A DNA stretch of 64,000 nucleotides from Lates calcarifer (lineage: Eukaryota > Chordata > Actinopteri > Centropomidae), in the NCBI RefSeq assembly GCF_001640805.2, contig NC_066843.1, positions 22,325,742 through 22,389,741 on the forward strand. The letters are read 5' to 3'. A model generated the notes under the pieces. That model saw nothing but the letters and a program-made list of their open reading frames with translations, made no database searches and was not told the DNA's origin. Shown piece by piece: positions 11,701-22,065 of this stretch (positions are counted from its first letter, which is position 1; every line of letters begins with the position of its first letter). A program made the position numbers and the translations under genes.

Positions 11701-14700
11701 AGTTTCCAGCTTTATCCTCCTGATAATGTGAGGGTACGCAGAAGGCCAGGCCAAGCTTTATCTCCAGCATGTACAGTACCTACTGTCATGGTGGAGGCAG
11801 TATCATGGTTTGGGGATGCATTAGTGCTGCTGGTGTTGGTCATCTCACTGTCTGTGATGGAACATTGAACTCTGCAGTATTGTGCCATTCTGGAAACCTA
11901 CATGCTCCCTTCTGCACGTGCACTGTTCCATCGAGGTCAAAACTGGATGTTTCAACAAGATAATGCCCCTCACCACACATCCAGGGCCAGGAGAACTTGG
12001 CTGCAGGAGCACTGTATCCAGGTCTTAGAGTGGCCAGCTCAATCCCCGGACATGAGCCCCATTGAAAATCTGTGGTGGATTATCAAAAGGTCTGTTTCAA
12101 AGCGTAAACCAAAGAATTCAGAAGATTTAAAAGCAGTAATTCAAGAAGAATGGGACAAGATTACCCCTCAACAGTGTGAAAGGCTCGTGGGGAACATGCC
12201 AGCCAGGATTAGAGCTCTACTGCATGCTAATGGCTACTAAATATGAATTTGATGACGTGATGGTTTATTTATTTTTATTCAGTTTTGAACACATTCTCTG
12301 TTATTTGTTGACTTTGATACTGACAATGTTGAGAACTGACATATTGAAACTGTCAAGAATTTAGTTTTGTTAGTTTTTCTTGTAAACAATAAACAAATAA
12401 ACTGTCTAATGCAGCCACACCTTTTGAAACACAAAAAAGATTTTTCCCCAAATATTTCATAATAATATTAGAGATTGTGTAAAATTTTAAGGGTGTCCAA
12501 AAACTTTATCCACCACTGTAGATGGATTCAATGAGTCACATTTATTAATAGTATTAATAACAATTAAAGCTGCGAGCAGCGTTGAACGGGCCCTCGCACC
12601 CGGCGCCCGTCGGGGGAGCGGCGACCGCGGGACCCCGGCAACCGCGGGGTCAACGCAGGTCGCAGGGCACACGCTGGCGTAACAGTTCACACTTCCGAGA
12701 TGTAAAAATTTTAAATAAAAGCTTTTATGCTAATTATTTTCTGTGATAATATTTTTCAGAGCTCATCATCTGTGACAGCTCTTGGCTCTCCTGACTGTAA
12801 CCTCTCTGTGGCAGGTTCTCACAGACTCAATCAACTCCTCTTCCCCTCCCCCCTCAAACACAAACACAAACACACACACACACACAGATACCCCCTCCCA
12901 AAAGGAGATAAAACTCAGTTTTAACTTGAGTTTACAAGCTTTGAGCTTTGAGCAAAAGCATTTTTTTGCAAGTTCTGTTATTGGGTGCATATATAAATCA
13001 TTTATGCTTAAACAAGGGTTATAATGAAGTTATTTGAACAGTGAATATCTCATCTGCCTAAAGTCAGGGCGAAGCCACTAACCAGCTGTAGGGATGGGTA
13101 TCATTAGGATTTTATCTTTATCCATACAGACCCCTATCAGTCCAGCTCAGACTGTTACTGGTTTAAGAGAGTGAAGTTTATAGCAATTTGCAAAATTTGG
13201 AGATTAGTGACAAACTAACCAGTTAGACCACATACAGACAAGCTTTCATTTTAGCTGTTAGTAACAGTTTGCCATGAGCTTAACCAGCGTGCTGTGCTTC
13301 GTGTTAAACATGTCATGAGACTGTGGACAACGCTGAAAATATTACTTTACTAACTACTGGCCAAACAGGCGCTTTGACAAAGAAAAGGTAAAGGCCAGCA
13401 GCTTTTACTTTTCAATGCACTTGTCGTCAACTTGAGTGGCTTATATTCAGCTGGTTCACCTCGACGCCGGTGCATGTAGACGTGCACTTTTCCTGTCGCC
13501 GTACACTGTGTAACATGAAAATATCAGCCGACCCCTTGTGAAATTTCCTAACTGATCAAAACCAAACTGTAAAGACTTTGGTCAAGGGGAGACATATGGT
13601 AAGATTACATGAATTCAAAATAACCTACAATTCCTTAAAATTAATTTGAAGCCAGTTTAATTTTTTGAGCCAGCTTTGACATCTGCAGATATGAGTTTCT
13701 GAAGAGGGGCCTGCTGAGGTTAGATGTGCTGAATAATATCCATTTTCATATCAGAAAAAACACTGCATTAAACATTGTCTTAGCTCACTGAGCTGAGGTC
13801 AACAGGTAATATAACCAACCTGTGAGGTGGCTCACCCCCGTAAGATAAACACATAAATGATCCCTGATAGAACCGATAATTAAAGGCACATCAGTGACAG
13901 GGAATGCTATTAAAACTAAACTATAAACTGGTGACATTAACTGCAAAAGAAGATTTTTATTGATACATTTCAGGTAGAATTTAGTTTTCAATAAGGAAAA
14001 TGCTGTAAGAAACCTGAATTTGTTGCAACAAATTTAAAATAAAAGCTTTTATGCTAATTATTTTCTGTGATAATATTTTTCAGAACTCATCATCTGTGAC
14101 AGCTCATGGCTCTCTTGACTGTAACCTCCCTGTGGCAGCTTCTCACAGACTCAATCAACTCCTCTTCCCCTCCCCCCTCAAACACACACACACAGACACA
14201 CACACACAGAGACCCCCTTCCAAAAACCCATCAAAGAGTAATACAATGGCTCCATCTGTAGGATAAAGTAGAGAGTCGCAACAGGAAGTTACCCCAAAAT
14301 CTGAGGTTTCAAACAGGAAGTTGGGTTTCCGAACTTTGACGGGCCAGAACCGGCACACGCTTCGACCCAAACTCACAATTTTCGGAGCCAGTCTTCCAAA
14401 AATTGTCAAGGAGGGGCTGACAACATTTGAAGTGAATCTGGTCACCCGTCTAGAAACTGGACATCACACTATAAAATATGTCATTTCCTGCTATAAATAG
14501 GTGGCGCTACAACAATTGTATGAATATTGACATATGGATGTGTGCAGATAGGTACCATTAACAATCCTGTAAAGTTTGATGCAGTTTGGACAAAGTATGG
14601 CCGAAATATAGCAAAAATAAAGCAACTTCCTGTTTCGTGGCGAGTAATCGAACTTTGAGGGGCCATAACTTCCACGCCCTTCAACAAAAACTCAAAATCT

Positions 14701-16956
14701 GCCGCAATTTAACATCGTCTATGTCTTAAGAACATACTATTAAGTTTTGAAGTCAATGGGATAATGCGTCTAGGACTAGTTCGCGTTCAAGCAACCCCTG
14801 GAAATGGCCAAAAACACACAATTTTTTCACCTTCCGGTCAAAATAAAAATACTTTCTGTTGGGTTTAGAATATGGCTCCAAGAGACTTTTTGGTGCGTCA
14901 TGGGATGTTACATATGTGTGCAGATTTTCAGATTTTTAGGCGCAACGGGCTTGAGGGGCTGTTCCGTTTAAAAATGTAGGTGGCGCTACCGAGGGCATTT
15001 TACCACGCCCATGCTCAAGACCCCTAAATTATTAAATTTTTCGCCGTGCCTGACGCGTCTGCAAATTTTGGTAAGTTTTCACGCATGTTAAGGCCCTCAA
15101 AAAGCCGATCTAAGAGGCGGAAAAAGAAGAAAAAAAATAATAATAATAATAATTAAAGCTGCGAGCAGCGTTGAACGGGCCCTCGCACCCGGCGCCCGTC
15201 GGGGGAGCGGCGACCGCGGGACCCCGGCAACCGCGGGGTCAACGCAGGTCGCAGGGCACACGCTGGCGTAACAGTTCACACTTCCCAGATGTAAAAATTT
15301 TAAAGAAAAGCGTTTATGCTAATTATTTTCTGTGATAATATTATTCAGAGCTCATCATCTGTGACAGATCATGGCTCTATTGACTGTAACCTCCCTGTGG
15401 CAGCTTCTCACAGACACAATCAACTCCTCTTCCCCTCCCCCCTCAGACACACACAGACACACACACACAGAGACCCCCTTCCAAAAACCCATCAAAGAGT
15501 AATACAATGGCTCCATCTGTAGGATAAAGTAGAGAGTCGCAACAGGAAGTTACCCCAAAATCTGAGGTTTCAAACAGGAAGTTGGGTTTCCGAACTTTGA
15601 CGGGCCAGAACCGGCACACGCTTCGACCCAAACTCACAATTTTCGGAGCCAGTCTTCCAAAAATCCTTAAGTCTGTCCTGACAACATTTGAAGTGAATCT
15701 GGTCACCCGTCTAGAAACTGGACATCACACCATAAAATATGTCATTTCCTGCTATAAATAGGTGGTGCTACAACAATTGTATGAATATTGACATATGGAT
15801 GTGTGCAGATAGGTACCATTAACAATCCTGTAAAGTTTGATGCAGTTTGGACAAAGTATGGCCGAAATATAGCAAATTTAAAGCAACTTCCTGTTTTGTG
15901 GCGAGTGATCGAACTTTGAGGGGCCATAACTTCCACGCCCTTCAATGAAAAGTCCGAAACTTTTGCAATTTAACTTCGTCTATGTCTTAAGAACAAATTA
16001 TCAAATTTTGAAGTCAATCGGATAATGCGTCTAGGACTAGTTCGCGTTCAAGCGACCCCTGGAAATGGCCAAAAACACACAATTTTTTCACCTTCCGGTC
16101 AAAATAAAAATACTTTCTGTTGGGTTTAGAATATGGCTCCAAGAGACTTTTTGGTGCGTCATGGGATGTTACATATGTGTGCAGATTTTCAGATTTTTAG
16201 GCGCAACGGGCTTGAGGGGCTGTTCCGTTAAAAATGTAGGTGGCGCTACCGAGGCCATTTTGCCACACCCATGCTCAAGACCCCTAAATTCTTAAATTTT
16301 TCGCCGTGCCTGACGCGTCTGCAAATTTTCAGGAGTTTTGACGCATGTTAAGGCCCTCAAAAAGGCGATCAAAGAGGCGGAAAAAGAAGAAAAAAAATAA
16401 TAATAATAATAATAATAATAAACCGAACGAAAACAAGAGGGTCCTTGCAACTCGTTGCATGGCCCCGTTGGGCCCACGCAACTCGTTGCTCGGGCCCTAA
16501 TAATAATAATAATAATAATAATAAACAGACCGAAAACAAGAGGGTCCTTGCAACTCGTTGCATGGCCCCGTTGGGCCCACGCAACTCGTTGCTCGGGCCC
16601 TAATTAAATGTACCTAACATTTGATGGTTCCAGCTTGTCAGATGTGTACATTTGCTGTTTCTCAGTTTCATATCATTGTTAATTAATACTCTCTGGGATG
16701 GACAGTTGTTAGGATTAAGTAATTTAAAGACATTTCTTGCAGCTCACTAATCAATACTGAATATGATCTTTATTGCCTGTGATTGACAGGTCATGGGCTG
16801 AGGTTTAAGACCAAGGCAGAGAAACGGAAAGCTGATGAGGACAACAGGAAGGAGGGCTCTGCAACAGAGACAGAGAAAAGCAGCAGCTCCCCTCGGCCTC
16901 TCCCACATCTAAATACAGGCCTGCAGGAGCAGTCACAGGCACATCTACCACTATGA
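5777..16956 (+). CDS. dus1l: tRNA-dihydrouridine synthase 1-like (complete, 13 coding exons)
   Basis: Flavoenzyme that reduces uridine to dihydrouridine in the tRNA D-loop (positions 16/17 in the family). Coding exons: 5777-6013, 6203-6311, 6405-6455, 7127-7239, 7943-8025, 8194-8297, 8460-8607, 8821-8917, 9679-9767, 9940-10109, 10195-10232, 10594-10669, 16790-16956. All join in frame to 493 residues (human 473 as I recall). The start [10 protein letters not shown] matches the vertebrate N-terminus; the exon itself begins near 5729. A TIM-barrel FMN domain carries [12 protein letters not shown] and [13 protein letters not shown] with the catalytic Cys at residue 108. Further on are [17 protein letters not shown] and GVMSAEGNLHNP. 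The C-terminal part has [10 protein letters not shown] and a Cys-rich, probably zinc-binding, segment ([22 protein letters not shown]), then a low-complexity Ser/Glu tail. A noncoding 5' exon probably lies upstream, perhaps ending at the GT near 4843. The last intron (10670-16789) is swollen by transposons. Confidence 0.95.
6540..7080. repeat. Degenerate AT-rich repeat in dus1l intron 3
   Basis: Many imperfect copies of words such as aaaactaa, actgaaa and aactaaatgaaaa spread over about 500 bases. It looks like an old, decayed dispersed repeat. No coding capacity. Confidence 0.35.
7460..7855. mobile_element. Short hAT-like MITE in dus1l intron 4
   Basis: About 395 bases bounded by inverted ends: gggtgggcaattttaacaca on the left and aaaattgtcagattgcccac on the right. 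Ends beginning GGGTGGGCAAT are typical of hAT-type non-autonomous elements. No clear 8-base target duplication is visible, so the class is tentative. Confidence 0.5.
9797..9821. repeat. (TA)n microsatellite
   Basis: A run of TA dinucleotides in dus1l intron 9. Confidence 0.85.
10671..10703. repeat. (CA)n microsatellite at a splice donor
   Basis: CA repeat that starts within ten bases of the splice donor of dus1l exon 12 (GT at 10670-10671), at the beginning of the long last intron. Confidence 0.85.
10926..12518 (+). mobile_element. Tc1/mariner transposon, near full length, in dus1l last intron
   Basis: Terminal inverted repeats are clear: CAGTGGTGGAAAAAGTTTGG at 10926 and its near-complement CCAAAAACTTTATCCACCACTG ending at 12518. 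A TA target duplication flanks both ends (10924-10925 and 12519-12520). The length of about 1.59 kb is normal for a complete fish Tc1 element. It contains a decayed transposase gene. The orientation is the same as dus1l. Confidence 0.93.
11237..12240 (+). pseudogene. Tc1 transposase pseudogene
   Basis: DDE-family transposase that would cut and paste the surrounding Tc1 element. The reading moves between frames. The N-terminal part starts [20 protein letters not shown], with paired-like DNA-binding helices. It shifts frame near 11330 (…[17 protein letters not shown]), meets a TAG at 11656-11658, resumes with [10 protein letters not shown] (first catalytic Asp), shifts again between the Gly-rich [12 protein letters not shown] segment and [10 protein letters not shown] (second Asp), and ends [12 protein letters not shown] (Glu) and a TAA at 12238-12240. 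Several frame breaks plus a stop mean no active protein. Confidence 0.9.
12563..12902. repeat. GC-headed dispersed repeat, copy A (truncated)
   Basis: Begins aattaaagctgcgagcagcg, then a GC-rich block (ttgaacgggccctcgcaccc…) of about 130 bases, then an AT-rich part that includes ttttatgctaattattttct and a CA run. It matches copy C at 15151 closely for about 330 bases and then stops. The family is common in teleosts, but I cannot name it with confidence. Short minus-strand frames across the GC block recur only because the copies are alike. Confidence 0.8.
12903..14033. other. Intronic DNA between repeat copies A and B
   Basis: About 1.1 kb of AT-rich sequence without a recognisable gene or repeat. 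It separates the truncated copy A from copy B, so it may be original intron sequence or an insertion that split one repeat. Confidence 0.4.
14034..15150. repeat. GC-headed dispersed repeat, copy B (lacks the head)
   Basis: Starts inside the element at the ttttatgctaattattttct block and runs to the ggcggaaaaagaagaaaaaa end followed by a (TAA)n tail (about 15138-15152). It lacks the GC-rich head. It is highly similar to copy C over more than 1 kb, including the tcaaacaggaagttgggttt and gatgtgtgcagataggtacc blocks. Confidence 0.85.
15151..16430. repeat. GC-headed dispersed repeat, copy C (full body)
   Basis: The most complete copy. It has the GC head at 15154-15285, the AT-rich and CA parts, the long body shared with copy B, and a (TAA)n tail at about 16397-16421. 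It starts directly in the tail of copy B, so B and C lie head to tail and joined through the triplet run. This suggests insertion of one copy into the tail of the other, or unequal exchange between triplet runs. Confidence 0.85.
16431..16604. repeat. Tandem duplicate of the repeat's terminal module
   Basis: Two nearly identical modules (about 16431-16498 and 16533-16603), each containing gcaactcgttgc twice and ending gctcgggccctaat, separated by a (TAA)n run. They form the 3' end of copy C. The repeated 12-mers and GC-rich arms could form a hairpin. Confidence 0.8.
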
Positions 16957-19759
16957 GCAGGCCTGTGGCTGCCTGTCCATGAAATAACCATAGTGCTGTT
17001 AATTAGGTTCTGAGCTGTCACATGTAAAAGTCAGACTAACTGAATTATGGCAATTTCTGTGACCACAGGTTTAGTTCAAATGTTCATCATAGTAAAGATC
17101 AGTACAGCAAGATTATTATTTTGTGTACTGTTCAGGCAGTAGAGAGATGCAGTTGGAGGGAAAAAACCTGAGGTAAGCAGATTAGTGTGTGAATATAGAA
17201 GCAACCAGTGATTAGTCAGAATACAGCTGTGACATAACCTCACTGACCGTTGTTCTCCAGGAGGAGACTGACTGTACTGGACTGACAATAATTAGCTCAC
17301 TATTTTTTGGTGGGAGAGTTGGGAGTCTTCTTATGAAAATGAATTAGTTCTCAACTAATTTGTCATTTTATATTTTTAAGACAAAGATTGTAGAGGTTAT
17401 TCTTTCAGTAACTTTCAGACTGATGGAGAGAGATACTATTGCTTTTTTGCTTTTATTCATCTAAGGTCATGATTGTGGTTACATTTTCAACTGATTAGTT
17501 AAACTATTTATTTGGGGTTTTAGGTTTGCCTGTAGTGCACTGACTGTATGTGCCTTTTGATGAGAAATACCACTGCCTACCTAGATATGAACTTCAGCTT
17601 ATGAGGGGAAAAAAAGGAAGAGGAAAGTCAAAGTGGTGCTGTATCTGATGTTGTCTACGACATGCTCAGTGACTACACACCTAGCCAAGCTCCATCAAAA
17701 GTGAAAAGTTTACATGTTGTATTTGTGCATTTGACACAGAGAAATGGGAAATTACATTACATTGAGACACAGACAGTTTGTGGATGTGTTGGTGACTAAT
17801 TTACTGCTTAGCACAAAGACTGTAAACATGGGAAAACAGCTGAACTCTGTCCAAATGTAAGTAAACCATGGTTTTTTACTTTTGGATTTGAGGATAGCTG
17901 TTGCCCGTTTTTGTGCTAAACTAAGCTTCATATTTTCCTTGAAGACATAAGGGTGAGGGCAGACTTCTTATTTAATTCTCTGCAAGATTTGCTGTGGAAT
18001 TAATTTTTTCTAATACATATCATTACAAACTAAAAGCTTTCTTATTCAAGATCCATCCACCAAATAATAGATGTTTATGTCAACTTGTTTACTTGAATTG
18101 AAAAACAGAGAACACAAGACCTACAAATCAATCCCCCATTTCCAAAGACTCCAGCCAGCTGTTTAGCCTGATTAATGTAATGTGACAAACATAGAAAGGG
18201 ACCTCTCTCTGGGCTGGGAACCACTGGTTAAAGATGTGAGGAGATGTTTTTCTCATGTTCAGCTTCCTCTTTGCTTGACATTTTGGCAATGATGTTTTGA
18301 TAATGTTTTTAAAGAATATTTTAAATTACACAAATAAAAAAACTGCTAAACCAATGTGCATTTTATCAGCATGAAGTGTTAACTGATGGAAGGCAAGCTA
18401 TTCAAGCAATCTGGTCAAGAATCAGCGGCACTTGAGGCGTCAAGCTGCTTATCTTAACATTTGACATAGCCGTCAGAATCGGAACATGTAGCATCAGTCT
18501 TTCCTTTATCTAAACTGGGAAGTCAGCAAGTTAACTGATAATTCACACATTTAGCCACAAATGTGATGAATGACATCAGCATAAGTAATACTGACCATTA
18601 GAGCAGGGGCCCCTCTCGACCACCTGGTTCCTCCTACTCTGCATTGTGTAAGAGGCATGTTGCCTTTAAGTATGGATCAGGGATAGAATACATGGCAGCT
18701 TCATTATATGTTCTCCAGCCAGATCAGCCAGAACTTGTAGTCATATAAAAATCCTGCTGTAGGTTTGTGGTCATTTCATTGAAATGTGATTCTCAGACAG
18801 GGCTCTACCTCATTAGGTTTGTATACTCCAATGTCCAGAAATGTCTAGAATATGTTAATACAAATTCTATCAATGCCCAACACCGTTAGACTTCAATCTT
18901 CATTTTCTTATAGAATCCATGTGAAATTCAAATCTACTTGTTTCATCACTTTACTGAAACTACTGTATATGGTGCCGACACTGTTACTGTAGATTTTCAT
19001 CACATTGAAATATTTGATTACATTTGATTGATTTGTTTCCTGCACATTTTATCCTAACATATTTGGAATCTTTTGGATGCTTCCAGATCTCTTTGGCTGC
19101 AAAACTGCCAATCTGCAGTTGTAGTTACTACTCACCACTTGTTTGTTTTCTTTCTTTCTTTTTTATTTTATTTTATTTTATTTTTTAGCTTCGTCACATT
19201 CTAATTATTTTACACATGAAAGTGAGTTACTTCTACTCAAACTATTTTAAAATAATAAAACAAATACTGTCCTCTGTGGCTTCAGAAGAGTTCTGTCGAG
19301 TCTGAGAAAATAACTCTGCTGATGTCATAGTCATGGCATCACAGTTATTTCAGTTTGATGGAAGACCTGTATTCTAAATTGAAACCAAAGAGTTTGAAAG
19401 ATATGGGTCTTTATCAGGCAGGGGAAGCCTGTTAAATGTAGAATCTGCTATTTTAGGAGCTTGACCCCCATCACAGTTATCTCAGGGCACTTTTCATATA
19501 GCACAGGTGCAGACCTGCTGCAATAAGTTCCTGTTTAGTCCACCAACTCTGTGGAAGTGCAGTAGGCTACTAAACTGCTGGGAAATTTAATTCAGTTTCA
19601 GTTACCTTTAGTAGTCAGTCATAATGTCCTGCATTATTTACTGTATAATCCACAACATGGATTCACATCACACTGATACTTAGTAATGTGTATTTTCCAT
19701 GATAAATAAATGAATTAAGTGAAATAAAGCAACAAGAAGAAGAACAGCAGTAAAACACT

Positions 19760-19866
19760 TACATCCATCCATCCATCCATTATCCTTAAGTGTTGCAGGG
19801 GGGCTGGAGCCTATCCCAGCTGACAGGTGGGGTACACCCTGGACAGATCACCAGTCCATCGCAGAG
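19760..19866. repeat. Widespread teleost repeat fragment (CATCCATC type)
   Basis: catccatccatccattatcc followed by gggctggagcctatcccagc, tgacaggtggggtacaccct and ggacagatcaccagtccatc. This is a very common fish interspersed repeat. Related pieces occur at 23200-23395, 36360-36480 and 57560-57645. Confidence 0.75.
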
Positions 19867-21923
19867 CCAAAAATATTTACACTTCTATTATTATACTGTG
19901 TTTATCGTCTACATATGTTTTTTTTTTTTTTTTTTTTTTTTTTTAGATTATTTCACTGTGTAGCTGAAAATAGGGGGGATGCTGAAACTGATCTTTTAGG
20001 TGATGTAAACTAATTCATGGAATTGAGGTTAAATGTGTTAGAGGATGGAAGAAATACTCAGACCCTTTACCTTAAGTAAAAGTCCCAGTAAATGTTAAAA
20101 CCAACTATGAACCTATGAACTAGAGGAAATTGTGGAATCAGTGAATAGATGGATGTGTCTGCCTTAGTCCCTGGTACAATTAACATTCTAAACATGAACA
20201 CACCCTAAAATACTATTAAATCACTGTGAGAATATCCTACTTCCTTCATCTTATGACTTTTTCAGAAACTTCAGTTGTTATCAAAGTGTGGTTTGAAGTG
20301 GAACTAATGAAATGAGTGTAATATCACAGTAGAACTCCATATAAACCAGTGATTCAGAAATAACAGATGCTGTATTTATAACATGGGCATCAGAAGGATG
20401 CACAATACAAGTGTTATACAATTTATTACTATCTCAAGCCACTTGAAAATTCTGATGACAAATGGAACATGTGGAGGTAATGAATACTCGACTAGGACTG
20501 GTACAGTATGAACGGCTATTAAGAACCATCAATCTAACTATCAGTATAATAGCAATATCCCAGATTTATGCACAAAATGAAATGAGGTGAAGGGGATACT
20601 ATTTCATTGTGTTTGTGAAATACAATAGGACACAACCTTTTTGAGAGGAGGTTAATTTGTTGTTTGTTTTAAACTAGTTGACTAATCTTGAGTGTGGTTT
20701 TTCAGTGGGGTTTATAACTTGATGGAGGCTGTTTACTTGTTTTATGAATTATTGTGTATAATAAAGATTGCTGTGTTTTTGTAGCTCCAAGTCTCTGTGA
20801 TTATAAAGGGTTTTCTCAAGGGTTTGCATCTTACAGTGAATCCTCTTAGGTTCCGGTCATGAGGTCTTCTCTTGATTGCTGACAAGTATAGATAATGGAT
20901 GGATGGATGTAACTGTTTTACTGCAGTTTTCCTAGTTTCTTTATTTTTCTTAATTTATTTATAGTATAGATAATGAATGAATGAATGGATGAGTATGACC
21001 TACATGTGTCAAAATGACAATAAAAAAACTTTAACCTTAAACTGTTGTACTATAGGTGGTCAAGGTGCAGCTAGTTTGAAAAGTGTAATCAAATTTTAAA
21101 ACATATATACTCAGGGAAAATATAGAATGACTCAATGTGTAATTCAGCACATTACTTAAGTTAATGTATGTAGTTACTTGTCATCACTGTGGCAATTTGT
21201 TTTGGGATTTGGTGTATATTATGTGTTAATGTCAGTAGATCAGTTATACTCAGTATACCTGGAACTGCCAAACCACTGCTGCTCTAAAAGTGCTTGTTTT
21301 TGACACAGACAGGTTCAGGTTGTTATTATGACTGTCTGACATTATAGGATGTATAGGATTCCTACAGATACAGATACTTTTTGTTTAACCAGAAACAGCC
21401 GTATAATTGCTGATCAAAGCCACCAGACTCTTTTAACAAGAACATTAATTTTATGTTGCAGAAAAAAGGAGTTGCTATTCTACTGTTGCCTCAACAGTTT
21501 GTCTGTGCTGTTGTTGTATGGTACTTTTACAAAGCCACACAATAACACAAACTCACTAGCCAGTCATGACAGCAATAGATTAGTGTTGTGTTGTGCAATG
21601 TAAAATAAATTATAAAATTAATAATATATTAATAAAATTACTGCTTTTGGTAGCTATAAACTTTATACAACACTTCTTACAAAAATCTGATTCTGTCAGT
21701 GCCTAAAAACAAGCACTTTAGTGGACTTGCTTTGACTTACTTCATTTACATTTCAGCAGTGATTCCAGGTGCGATTTTTGTCTTTATCAATCACTTACAC
21801 CCAAAAACATGGAAAAATAAGGCCCAGGTTCCAAAATCTTGGAGCTATCCTTTAACATGCTTGAAGCATGCAAACAGAAATTTTCCAGTACATACAGAGA
21901 CACTAATATCAATGCTTTAAAGC

Positions 21924-21929
21924 TTTAAT
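21924..21929 (-). terminator. Possible poly(A) signal of the protease gene
   Basis: ATTAAA on the minus strand, about 140 bases after the stop codon at 22066-22068. It is a common variant hexamer; no AATAAA is closer. Confidence 0.35.
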
Positions 21930-22065
21930 GCAAACAAATTAGTTGAACCAGACTATATGTTAATCAGCATAAAGGACCACATGGTCTGACACACAGGAGA
22001 GAAGCCTTAAAGAGTAAGGTGGCATGCCAGGTGAGTAGATGGGTCAGCTTCAGCGTCTGGGAAGT

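Larger units (their letters stand above)
16957..22065. other. Intergenic DNA between dus1l and the protease gene
   Basis: About 5.1 kb with no convincing gene. The first part should be the dus1l 3' UTR; an AATAAA at 18333-18338 is one possible end signal but is unproven. It holds simple repeats ((TTTTA)n near 19165-19188, (CATC)n near 19764-19780, poly(T) at 19919-19944) and one dispersed repeat described separately. Confidence 0.5.

Noticed and set aside
12487..12690. Minus-strand frame [20 protein letters not shown], repeated at 15097-15279
   Set aside because: It recurs only because the GC-rich head of the same repeat occurs twice; it runs into the triplet tail and unrelated DNA.
14155..15706. 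Conserved minus-strand frame MTRFTSNVV… in repeat copies B and C
   Set aside because: The two copies are near-identical DNA, so shared reading frames are expected; it ends in translated CA repeat and shows no domain.
16431..16604. Direct repeats with spacers that might suggest a CRISPR array
   Set aside because: Only two units, with a microsatellite spacer, in a fish intron; it is the end of a transposable element.
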